Below, in pieces: positions 35,257 to 42,126 of a DNA stretch of 64,000 nt. Position 1 is the stretch's first letter. Each line of letters begins with the position of its first letter. The DNA comes from Ignavibacteria bacterium (GTDB taxonomy: Bacteria; Bacteroidota; Ignavibacteria; Kapaibacteriales; Kapaibacteriaceae): contig CP054181.1 in NCBI GenBank assembly GCA_015709655.1, positions 2,476,207 to 2,540,206 on the forward strand, given 5' to 3'. Under the pieces are notes generated by a model. That model did no database searches and was not told the DNA's origin. It saw only the letters and a program-made list of their open reading frames with translations. Made by a program: the position numbers and the translations under genes.

Positions 35257-36072
35257 ATGGTTGTTTCTTCTTACCACACCACCTACGCCCCCTTTGCCTC
35301 GGTGCTAACAACTACCGGCACGGGGCAACGCACCGGCTACATTGGACGTGAAGCCGACAACGAAACTGGCCTCGGCAACTACGGCGTGCGCCTCTACGAA
35401 CCGGAATACGGCAGGTTTATGAGTGTGGATGTGTTGTGGGAAAAAAGAGCCTACGCTAATCCGTATCATTATTGCCTTAACTCGCCACTCGTATCAACTG
35501 ATGCAAGCGGTCTGGACATGTTAATACTTGTTGATAAGGAAGGGGCACAAAATCTGGGGCACGTGGCAGTGCTAATTGGTAATGATGATACTGGATGGAA
35601 ATACTTTTCGCTTGACGGCTCATTGAGCTGGAATAAATTGTATGGTCCATCGAATGTAGATTCCCGTTCTTTTTCTACGCTATCTGAATTTGTAGATAAA
35701 GCTCATATGGCACGAAACAAGAAAGCGCTAAGGCGATACGACATTGCATATCAGATTGCAGAGGATGCTTTAACAGACAAGCAGTTCCTCGCAGGTGCTC
35801 AATTTGAAACAGACAAGTCGAAGGACTACGACATATTCACACACTCATGCATTGATGTGGTGTCAGGAGCACTTGAAGCCGCAGGATATTGGGGTGGAGA
35901 TCGGAGTACTGATATTCCACACATTCGAATATATCAGATATTACGTAGTCTTAATAAAGCCGATGTTAAAGTTAGCCGGTTGGATCCTAAAAAGAAGGCT
36001 CAAGGAGACACCAAATCAGGTGACAGTTCTGACGTGAAGGAGGAGCCGTTCCAAATCATAACTGCTCATTAA
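35257..36072 (+). CDS. displaced RHS module CT6: short RHS core plus papain-like (LRAT/NlpC-type) toxin
   Basis: 271 residues. Leader MVVSSY, then RHS core from HTTYAPFASV to GRFMSVDVLWEKRAY (about residue 65). The toxin domain starts with a strand carrying His (LGHVAVLIGND, about residue 107) and, about 105 residues later, FTHSCIDVVSGALEAAGYW with a candidate catalytic Cys. His before Cys is the order of circularly permuted NlpC/P60 and LRAT-like enzymes, which cut peptidoglycan peptides, amides or acyl bonds. The basic C-terminal tail (DPKKKAQGDTKSGD) is shared with CT8. No signal peptide. Immunity gene 13 bases downstream. Confidence 0.78.
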   Translation: MVVSSYHTTYAPFASVLTTTGTGQRTGYIGREADNETGLGNYGVRLYEPEYGRFMSVDVLWEKRAYANPYHYCLNSPLVSTDASGLDMLILVDKEGAQNLGHVAVLIGNDDTGWKYFSLDGSLSWNKLYGPSNVDSRSFSTLSEFVDKAHMARNKKALRRYDIAYQIAEDALTDKQFLAGAQFETDKSKDYDIFTHSCIDVVSGALEAAGYWGGDRSTDIPHIRIYQILRSLNKADVKVSRLDPKKKAQGDTKSGDSSDVKEEPFQIITAH

Positions 36073-36085
36073 TTGCCAAACGGCT

Positions 36086-36694
36086 ATGTCTGAATCCAAT
36101 TCAAAGGTCCGCAAGTACACATCGATTACATTGGTGGTGGTCTCTGTATTACTATCCGGATATTGTTTGTTCGGTGTCCTTCGTTTTAATCCGACACACA
36201 TTGTAGTAAAGAACAACCCTGTTTTTTTATCAGGTATTCACGAGGCAGAGAGTCTAAACCTAATTGTGGCACGGTATAGGCCACAGTTCGTTTTCGATTC
36301 TATAGCCGTAGTAAGAGCAGATACCGTTGCATGTGTAGCAACCGACGCATTTATTACGATGCAAGCAACATGGAACAGTGCCTTCTTCGCATCAGTAGAG
36401 CGTCATACAGGTGTGTTTAATTTGACTGTTAAAATGTATGAGAGTGATGCAAAAGGTAATCAAACCAAGTGGTTCGTACGTGAACCCGACGATGCAGGTG
36501 ATTTTACTACTATGAGAGGTGGTGTTGACGAACTACACAGCGGTATTGTCACAGTTCTTAAAAATTATGAGTGCACTGTATATAAGAATACAGTTGGAAA
36601 CTTCACAAACTATAAGGACACTTGTATTTGGCGTAAAGAACTATATCACCGTGTTGGAGTTCTAAGGCTTCAAAAGATTGAATACTCATACTAA
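36086..36694 (+). CDS. single-pass membrane protein, candidate immunity protein for CT6
   Basis: 202 residues. Short polar/basic N-terminus (MSESNSKVRKYTS), one membrane segment (about residues 13-33, ITLVVVSVLLSGYCLFGVL), then a ~165-residue domain expected outside the cytoplasm. Ends HRVGVLRLQKIEYSY, identical to the CT8 immunity protein; the central parts differ. Begins 13 bases after the CT6 toxin. Topology fits protection against an enzyme acting in the periplasm. Confidence 0.68.
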   Translation: MSESNSKVRKYTSITLVVVSVLLSGYCLFGVLRFNPTHIVVKNNPVFLSGIHEAESLNLIVARYRPQFVFDSIAVVRADTVACVATDAFITMQATWNSAFFASVERHTGVFNLTVKMYESDAKGNQTKWFVREPDDAGDFTTMRGGVDELHSGIVTVLKNYECTVYKNTVGNFTNYKDTCIWRKELYHRVGVLRLQKIEYSY

Positions 36695-37033
36695 GCATGG
36701 CAACGTTGTTCTACCTTCTGTACACTCCCGGACCACATAGCATCAACAAAGAATGTTAGTATTCGGGTCGACATCCGTTAAGACTTATGCAGGGGGCTTT
36801 GGCATGGTGTTACGGCAATTCACTCACCATTACTACATCTTGGACGTAACCACACGTACCCCACGCCCCAGCCCCCTACACCACCCCTATCCCCACCCGG
36901 GGGATTCAATGTGACATCCATCCGCCAGTTTTTTCCGGGTAGGTGATGTGTAGCTTGTGAAATGTGACGCGCGAATGCATAATCATGCCCAACGCTCGAT
37001 AACAACCAACACAATTATGTATTAAATTAGGTC
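36695..37033. other. intergenic stretch between CT6 and CT7 modules
   Basis: No gene. 36700-36860 is the 3' flank shared with 40866-41030; 36860-36973 is a leader-repeat copy; the remainder runs into ATG 37034. Confidence 0.7.
36860..36973. repeat. intergenic module-leader repeat, copy 3
   Basis: Same consensus as 32333-32450, with small changes (CCATCCGCCAGTTTTTTCCGGG). Confidence 0.85.
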
Positions 37034-38377
37034 ATGGTTGCACGCCACCACATCTTCGCTCCGTTTCTCATCTCCTACGACCCCGACGGCGCCATGGTCT
37101 ATCGCAAGCGCGATGGGGTGGAAGGGGGCTTGGGATTCCAGCGAATCGAAGAGTATGCGTGGAATGCATTCAAATTGCTTGAGCAGTTTACTGTGCGTAC
37201 CGATGCTGTTGCCGAAGGCGGCGGACCAGGCTGCGAGCCGGATGCTACAACCATGCCTGCCGATGTATGGCGTTACAGGTTTAACCCGATGCAAGAGAGA
37301 GAGCAGAAGCGGCAAGAGATTACCTCGGGTAATGTAGTGCGTGACGGACTTGCATGGACGTACACCTTGCTTGGTGCAGACACCAAGCAACTGGCTACGT
37401 ATAACGGAATCGAAGGCGCGTTCTGCGGTCAGCCGTCTGTGTGGATGTGGCCTGTGGAGTACAACAGCTATGGTCCGGCGAACACCCGCGTAATACTTAG
37501 GCCCAACGGGACAAAGGAATACGTTATCGCCGACCACTTGGGGTCACCTCGCATCACCGTCAACGACCAAGGAGCAATCCTCCAACACACCACCTACGCC
37601 CCCTTTGGCTCGGTGCTAACAACTACCGGCACGGGACAGCGCACCGGCTACATCGGCCGCGAAGCCGACAACGAAACAGGCCTTGGCAACTACGGTGTGC
37701 GCCTCTACGAACCGGAATACGGCAGGTTTATGAGTGTGGATGTGTTGTGGGGGGAGTATGAAGGGTGGCAGGCGTATCAGTATGGGTTGAATCAGCCAAC
37801 GTTTATGGTTGACAATAATGGGCGGGAGATCTTTCCTAAGAATTTAAGTGATGAGCAGGTTTCGCACTTGGGTATACTATTGGATAGGGCACGGGCAATC
37901 GGCTCTCCAACCATTAATCGAGTATTGGAAGCCGCACTTGGCAATGAGTCAACGATTCATTTTTACCTTTTAGAGAATCCAGGGACAGGTGCTGTATTCT
38001 CCGACATATCGCAATTAACTAACCTACAATATGAATTTAATGTTCGCTGGTATTCAAATGCTATAACAGTAAGTTCTGTACAGCCGTGCGACATGCTAGC
38101 CGATATTGTCTTTGAGAAAGATTTGTTTAACACCTCGATGGACGGTGAAGAAACAGGAGCAACACTGGTCTTGATAGACGAACTATTTCATGCAGTATCA
38201 ACGATCTACACTTCCGAGATCAGAAATGAACTCAATTCTGACCACAAACTTCTATACTCATTGCTTAGCAAGGAGTATAAAGCCGGTCTATTACATCTCA
38301 CAGCTGTAGAGAAGGCAGTCCTGCAAGTTAAAATTCAGGATTATGGAACAGAGATAAAGGAGGGTGCTAGCAAATGA
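37034..38377 (+). CDS. displaced RHS module CT7: long RHS core plus degenerate zincin-like domain (DELFH)
   Basis: 447 residues from ATG 37034. Leader MVARHHIFAPF, then RHS core from LISYDPDGAMVYRKR for about 720 bases, ending YGRFMSVDVLWGEYEGWQ. The toxin domain (about residues 255-447) starts NQPTFMVDNNGREIF and has LVLIDELFHAVSTIY about 70 residues from its end. In related toxins this position reads HELFH, so the first zinc-binding His is replaced by Asp. It may be inactive, bind metal differently, or be a different fold. No signal peptide. ATGA overlap with the immunity gene. Confidence 0.75.
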   Translation: MVARHHIFAPFLISYDPDGAMVYRKRDGVEGGLGFQRIEEYAWNAFKLLEQFTVRTDAVAEGGGPGCEPDATTMPADVWRYRFNPMQEREQKRQEITSGNVVRDGLAWTYTLLGADTKQLATYNGIEGAFCGQPSVWMWPVEYNSYGPANTRVILRPNGTKEYVIADHLGSPRITVNDQGAILQHTTYAPFGSVLTTTGTGQRTGYIGREADNETGLGNYGVRLYEPEYGRFMSVDVLWGEYEGWQAYQYGLNQPTFMVDNNGREIFPKNLSDEQVSHLGILLDRARAIGSPTINRVLEAALGNESTIHFYLLENPGTGAVFSDISQLTNLQYEFNVRWYSNAITVSSVQPCDMLADIVFEKDLFNTSMDGEETGATLVLIDELFHAVSTIYTSEIRNELNSDHKLLYSLLSKEYKAGLLHLTAVEKAVLQVKIQDYGTEIKEGASK

Positions 38378-38979
38378 AGCGGCAACGAATGTATAACTAT
38401 CAAGTAAATGTGTCAAAGCTTCTTACTTTAACAGTTATAATAGCACTCTGCTCGCAGTATTGCTATGCTAAGTTTTTTGTGGTACTAAATGCTGGCTGTA
38501 CCGAGGTCTTTGTAGATACTGCGGATTTCAAGACATTTGAACCTGTTAACATACCCATGGAACTATTTAAAGTGAACGAGCAATTGTGGTACGAAGATAT
38601 GGTGTTTGCAGTCAGACTTACCGTGTACTTTTCAGGAAAGATCAAAGAATATAAACTTCAAGCCTTGAATGAGATATCGCGCGTCGTGCGCCCAGATTCA
38701 ATTTGGAAGCAATGCGCAGATAGTGTTCATGCTGCTATCAGGAAATGGAGTTTCTATGATGTCACCGCACCTGGATATAGAGGACCACTCACAAGAGAAT
38801 ACCTGCAAAGAGCTGCGGACTGTCCATACGATGATGAAGTTTCATTCTTTGACCTCCTTGCCCCATATAATAAGAACGTTTTCAAATACGATCTGTACTT
38901 CACGGTCGTCACCTGTATTACAAATTGTAAGTATCCAGTTGGTGGATTTACTGTTATAACGAAATTGCCAGGTCTTTGA
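38374..38979 (+). CDS. exported protein, candidate immunity protein for CT7
   Basis: 201 residues. Signal peptide with a longer polar start (MKRQRMYNYQVNVSK), hydrophobic core LLTLTVIIALCSQYC and cleavage near YAKFF. Six or more cysteines in the mature part (CTEVF, CADSV, CPYDD, CITNCKYP). The region FSGKIKEYKLQALNEISRVV has a TonB-C-like or beta-strand character, but I cannot assign a family. ATGA overlap with CT7. Immunity role inferred. Confidence 0.65.
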   Translation: MKRQRMYNYQVNVSKLLTLTVIIALCSQYCYAKFFVVLNAGCTEVFVDTADFKTFEPVNIPMELFKVNEQLWYEDMVFAVRLTVYFSGKIKEYKLQALNEISRVVRPDSIWKQCADSVHAAIRKWSFYDVTAPGYRGPLTREYLQRAADCPYDDEVSFFDLLAPYNKNVFKYDLYFTVVTCITNCKYPVGGFTVITKLPGL

Positions 38980-39213
38980 ATCCAGGTACTAGAAACATTT
39001 AAGTGCACGGCTTTCTACCCATCCAATTAACCATAGAAGGACTCCTAATTGCTCATTCAATCAAAATGGTAAGGGGCTCATTAGTATGTGCAACCAATAA
39101 ATCTTCCATACAAAGTGTTTCAATGATTAGCTGCATTGATTTTAAAATAAGTGACGACAGCGCGCAACAGAACGAATGATGATGAGTCACCAAGGTAAAA
39201 ACTCTGCCAATAC

Positions 39214-39330
39214 CCCATGCCCCAGCCCCCTTCCACCCCTATCCCCACCCGGGGGATTCAATGTGACATCCACCCGCCAGTTTTTTCTGGGTAGGTGATT
39301 TGTAGCGTGTGAAATGTGACGCATGCACAT
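39214..39330. repeat. intergenic module-leader repeat, copy 4
   Basis: Same consensus as 32333-32450; the last block reads GAAATGTGACGCATGC. Confidence 0.85.
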
Positions 39331-39360
39331 TCAAGCGTGTAACACACAAATGTGTAGTAG

Positions 39361-39380
39361 GGGCGAATGAATATTCGCCC
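39361..39380. repeat. GGGCGAAT-GAAT-ATTCGCCC hairpin, copy 3
   Basis: Perfect 8-bp stem, 42 bases before the ATG of CT8, as for CT6. Confidence 0.8.
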
Positions 39381-39421
39381 ACATCATTCACAACCAGCCA
39401 AATTATGTCTTATTTTACATC

Positions 39422-40231
39422 ATGGTTGTTTCTTCTTGCCACACCACCTACGCCCCCTTTGGCTCGGTTCTCTCCAGCACCGGCACAGGACAACGCACCG
39501 GCTACATTGGACGTGAAGCCGACAACGAAACTGGCCTCGGCAACTACGGCGTGCGCCTCTACGAACCGGAGTACGGACGGTTTATGAGTGTGGATGTGTT
39601 GTGGGAAAAAAGAGCCTATGCAAATCCGTATCATTATTGCCTTAATATGCCACTTACATCAACTGATGCTAGTGGTCTTGATTTGATAATACTTGTTGAT
39701 AAAGAAGGGGCTCATAGTCTTGGACATGTAGCAGTACTAATTGGTAATGATAATACTGGATGGGATTATTTTTCACTTGACGGTTCAAAAGGATGGAATC
39801 CTCTTCATGGTCCGGCGAAGGTAGATCCCCCGCTGTCATTTACCACTTTATCTGAATTCGTGGATAAAGGACGCAAGGAGAAACAGTTAGAACGATACGA
39901 CATTGCATATAGAATTGCAGCAGATAAGCTTACAGATGAAAAGTTTCGCTCAGGTGCTCAAAGTGAAACTGATAAGTCTAAAGACTACGATATATTCACG
40001 CACTCATGTATAGATGTGGTATCAGGAACATTAGAAGCGGCAGGATACTGGGGTGGAAATCGGAGGACCAATATTCCACTCATTCGAATAAATCAGATAT
40101 TAAATAGTCTTCATAAAGCCGGTGTTACAGTTGATACGTTGAATCCGAAGAAGAAAGCTCAAGGAGACACCAAGTCAGGTGACAGTTCTGACGTGAAGGA
40201 GGAGTCGTTCCAAATCATAAGTGCTCATTAA
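39422..40231 (+). CDS. displaced RHS module CT8: short RHS core plus papain-like toxin, paralogue of CT6
   Basis: 269 residues. Leader MVVSSCHTTYAP and RHS core as in CT6. The toxin domain is homologous to CT6 over its length, with the same candidate catalytic pair (LGHVAVLIGND and FTHSCIDVVSGTLEAAGYW), but with scattered changes (WDYFSLDGSKGWNPLHGPAK versus the matching CT6 stretch). The C-terminal tail is nearly identical. Immunity gene 13 bases downstream. The divergence of toxin and immunity genes inside near-identical flanks suggests selection for new specificity after duplication. Confidence 0.78.
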   Translation: MVVSSCHTTYAPFGSVLSSTGTGQRTGYIGREADNETGLGNYGVRLYEPEYGRFMSVDVLWEKRAYANPYHYCLNMPLTSTDASGLDLIILVDKEGAHSLGHVAVLIGNDNTGWDYFSLDGSKGWNPLHGPAKVDPPLSFTTLSEFVDKGRKEKQLERYDIAYRIAADKLTDEKFRSGAQSETDKSKDYDIFTHSCIDVVSGTLEAAGYWGGNRRTNIPLIRINQILNSLHKAGVTVDTLNPKKKAQGDTKSGDSSDVKEESFQIISAH

Positions 40232-40244
40232 TTAACAAACGGCA

Positions 40245-40865
40245 ATGTCTGAATCTAAGTCAACATTCTGCAAGTACACAACTATCGCATTGGTGATCGT
40301 TTCGGTTCTCTTTGGCGGATATTGTTTGTTTGGTGTTCTTGGATTTAATCCACTACGCTTTATCCTAAGAAACGATCCTGTTTTTATCTATAATATTTCT
40401 GAAGCAGAGGCTTTAAATTTGCTTGTGGCAAGGTACAAGCCACAATTTATTTTTGATCCAAAGATGATTGATCAAGGCGATACTGTTGCATGCATGGCAA
40501 CAGATGCATATGCTACTGTACAAGGGGCATGGAATAGCACTTTCTTTCCAACAGTACAGCACGATCTTAATTGGTATGAAATAGCAATTGATTACCATGG
40601 AGAGGATCAAGAAAATTATTTTGAGGAATGGTTTGTACTTGAACAATCTACTTCGGGCGAACATAGTGCTATGGGCGTAAGTCAAGATAATAATATCATG
40701 ATATTAAAAACATATACGGAAGAAGTTCTAATAGACTATGAGTTCCCTGTGTATAAGAGAACAGCCGACACATCGATGAAATATCAAGATACAGTTATGT
40801 GGATGAAAAAGCCGTTTCATCGTGTTGGGGTTCTAAGACTTCAAAAGATTGAATACTCATACTAA
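40245..40865 (+). CDS. single-pass membrane protein, candidate immunity protein for CT8
   Basis: 206 residues, paralogue of 36086-36694. N-terminal MSESKSTFCKYTT, membrane segment (IALVIVSVLFGGYCLFGVLG), then a periplasmic-side domain. It shares EAEALNLLVARYKPQFIFD and the C-terminal HRVGVLRLQKIEYSY with the CT6 immunity protein; residues about 95-160 are quite different (acidic, ENYFEEWFVLEQ region). Confidence 0.68.
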   Translation: MSESKSTFCKYTTIALVIVSVLFGGYCLFGVLGFNPLRFILRNDPVFIYNISEAEALNLLVARYKPQFIFDPKMIDQGDTVACMATDAYATVQGAWNSTFFPTVQHDLNWYEIAIDYHGEDQENYFEEWFVLEQSTSGEHSAMGVSQDNNIMILKTYTEEVLIDYEFPVYKRTADTSMKYQDTVMWMKKPFHRVGVLRLQKIEYSY

Positions 40866-41029
40866 GCATGGCAGCGATATTATAATTTCTGTATACTCCC
40901 GGACCACTAGCATCAACAAAGGATGTTGGTATTCGGGTCGACATCCGTTAAGACTTATGCAGGGGGCTTTGGCATGGTGTTACGGCAATTCACTCACCAT
41001 TACTACATCTTGGACGTAACCACACGTAC

Positions 41030-41143
41030 CCCATGCCCCAGCCCCCTACACCACCCCTATCCCCACCCGGGGGATTCAATGTGACATCCGCCCGCCAGTT
41101 TTTTCTGGGTAGGTGAAGCATAGCGTGTGAAATGTGACGCGCG
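41030..41143. repeat. intergenic module-leader repeat, copy 5
   Basis: Same consensus as 32333-32450 and very close to copy 2. Confidence 0.85.
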
Positions 41144-41178
41144 CACATTCAAGCACGTACCACACAAATGTGCGGTAG

Positions 41179-41198
41179 GGGCGAATGAATATTCGCCC
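41179..41198. repeat. GGGCGAAT-GAAT-ATTCGCCC hairpin, copy 4
   Basis: Perfect 8-bp stem, 42 bases before the ATG of the CT9 stub. Confidence 0.8.
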
Positions 41199-41239
41199 AC
41201 ATCATTCACAACCAGCACAATTATGTCTTATTTTACATC

Positions 41240-41329
41240 ATGGTTGTTTCTTCTTACCACACCACCTACGCCCCCTACGGCTCTGTGCTTTCCAGCACAG
41301 GCACGGGACAGCGCACCGGCTACAGTTAA
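41240..41329 (+). pseudogene. CT9 stub: start of an RHS module cut off within the core
   Basis: ATG 41240 begins exactly like CT6 and CT8 (MVVSSYHTTYAP) and follows the RHS core for 29 codons (YGSVLSSTGTGQRTGY), then breaks off at GGCTACA and meets a stop (AGT TAA). The rest of the core, the toxin and the usual overlap are missing. This marks the distal end of the array, truncated by deletion. Confidence 0.85.
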
Positions 41330-41364
41330 CACGTTCCGTACAAACCAACGATGGGTAGACCAAC

Positions 41365-42126
41365 ATGATAAAATCTGCAGCTCTTGTCCAAAGCGTACTG
41401 TTCGGACTGATAGTAAGCGGTAATCCAGGGGATGCTTTGGCGGGTAGTAGTGAACCTAAAGAAATAGGGTATGTCACTGTACTGTTTCAGGATGAACAAG
41501 TAAATTTAGGTTTGGACCTTGATAGGGTAGGGATTGTCCGGAAGATAACGGTGGACGGCTATCCAGTTACAGACTCAATGCTTGCCGGGCAAGTCGAACG
41601 CAAGAGTTCACTGAAGATGATGAGCGGACAGACGCTGTCCTTTGACAAGGTGTGGTTTACCAACGACTCAATTCAACAAACCCTAGTCTTTGAGCTGTAC
41701 ACTGACTTTCACCGGATGGTTACATATCACTTTTACAATAACGGGATTCCGGCGGACCTTGTTGCGAAAATTGAACTGCATGATGCGAAAGGTGAATTAG
41801 TATCGGAATCTCAGAAATTGCATGACATTGGCGGCTTTATTGAGCAGGCAGATAGGATTCATTCGTCCTACTTTGCTACAGATAAGAAGCTCAGGCTGGG
41901 TGATACTAAGCAGAAGGCAGTCGGGGTTTATGGTGCACCTGATTCGTCAGCAATAGTACATGAAGGTGAGCAACTTGAATGGGACTTTGCCGGGAGCTTT
42001 CATGCTGATATGGATGCCCAGCATCACAATAAACCAATTGCAGAAAACAGCTACGGATATCATGTAGTAATGTATTTTATCAAGGAGAGGCTTGTGGGCA
42101 TGATCCTGGTTAATTATGTCCCTTAA
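41365..42126 (+). CDS. exported protein of unknown function at the array end, possible orphan immunity
   Basis: 253 residues from ATG 41365. Likely signal peptide (MIKSAALVQSVLFGLIVSG, cleavage near ALAG). The mature part is soluble, with KLRLGDTKQKAVGVYGAPDS near residue 175, a pattern seen in small repeat proteins that monitor 'G.t...v...lG.P' (SmpA/OmlA-like), but the match is short. It stands 35 bases after the CT9 stub, where a toxin-immunity pair would be expected, so it may be an immunity protein that lost its toxin; it could also be an unrelated gene that marks the deletion edge. Confidence 0.6.
   Translation: MIKSAALVQSVLFGLIVSGNPGDALAGSSEPKEIGYVTVLFQDEQVNLGLDLDRVGIVRKITVDGYPVTDSMLAGQVERKSSLKMMSGQTLSFDKVWFTNDSIQQTLVFELYTDFHRMVTYHFYNNGIPADLVAKIELHDAKGELVSESQKLHDIGGFIEQADRIHSSYFATDKKLRLGDTKQKAVGVYGAPDSSAIVHEGEQLEWDFAGSFHADMDAQHHNKPIAENSYGYHVVMYFIKERLVGMILVNYVP

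Larger units (their letters stand above)
34925..36850. repeat. duplicated module, copy 1 (copy 2 at 39105-41030)
   Basis: Same order of parts in both copies: upstream spacer, leader repeat, hairpin, short RHS core, papain-like toxin, membrane immunity gene and a 150-base 3' flank containing GGGTCGACATCCGTTAAGAC and GGGGGCTTTGGCATGGTG. Flanks are almost identical while toxin and immunity genes have diverged. Confidence 0.85.
38980..39421. other. intergenic stretch between CT7 and CT8 modules
   Basis: No gene. 39105-39210 repeats the spacer before CT6, then a leader repeat (39214-39330), the GGGCGAAT hairpin (39361-39380) and TTATGTCTTATTTTACATC before ATG 39422. 38980-39100 holds nothing recognised. 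Confidence 0.7.
39105..41030. repeat. duplicated module, copy 2 (copy 1 at 34925-36850)
   Basis: Second copy of the papain-like toxin module with its upstream and downstream flanks; see copy 1. Confidence 0.85.
40866..41239. other. intergenic stretch between CT8 and the CT9 stub
   Basis: No gene. 40866-41030 repeats the 3' flank found after the CT6 immunity gene; then a leader repeat (41030-41143), a GGGCGAAT hairpin (41179-41198) and TTATGTCTTATTTTACATC. Confidence 0.7.

Noticed and set aside
22674-38000. Many opposite-strand frames of 90-170 codons over the RHS cores
   Set aside because: They repeat because the core repeats; their sequence mirrors the RHS codons and shows no domain.
32333-41143. 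Regularly recurring repeats that might be a CRISPR array
   Set aside because: Only five copies of about 115 bases, spaced 1.9-2.7 kb apart with genes between; no short repeat-spacer pattern and no cas genes.
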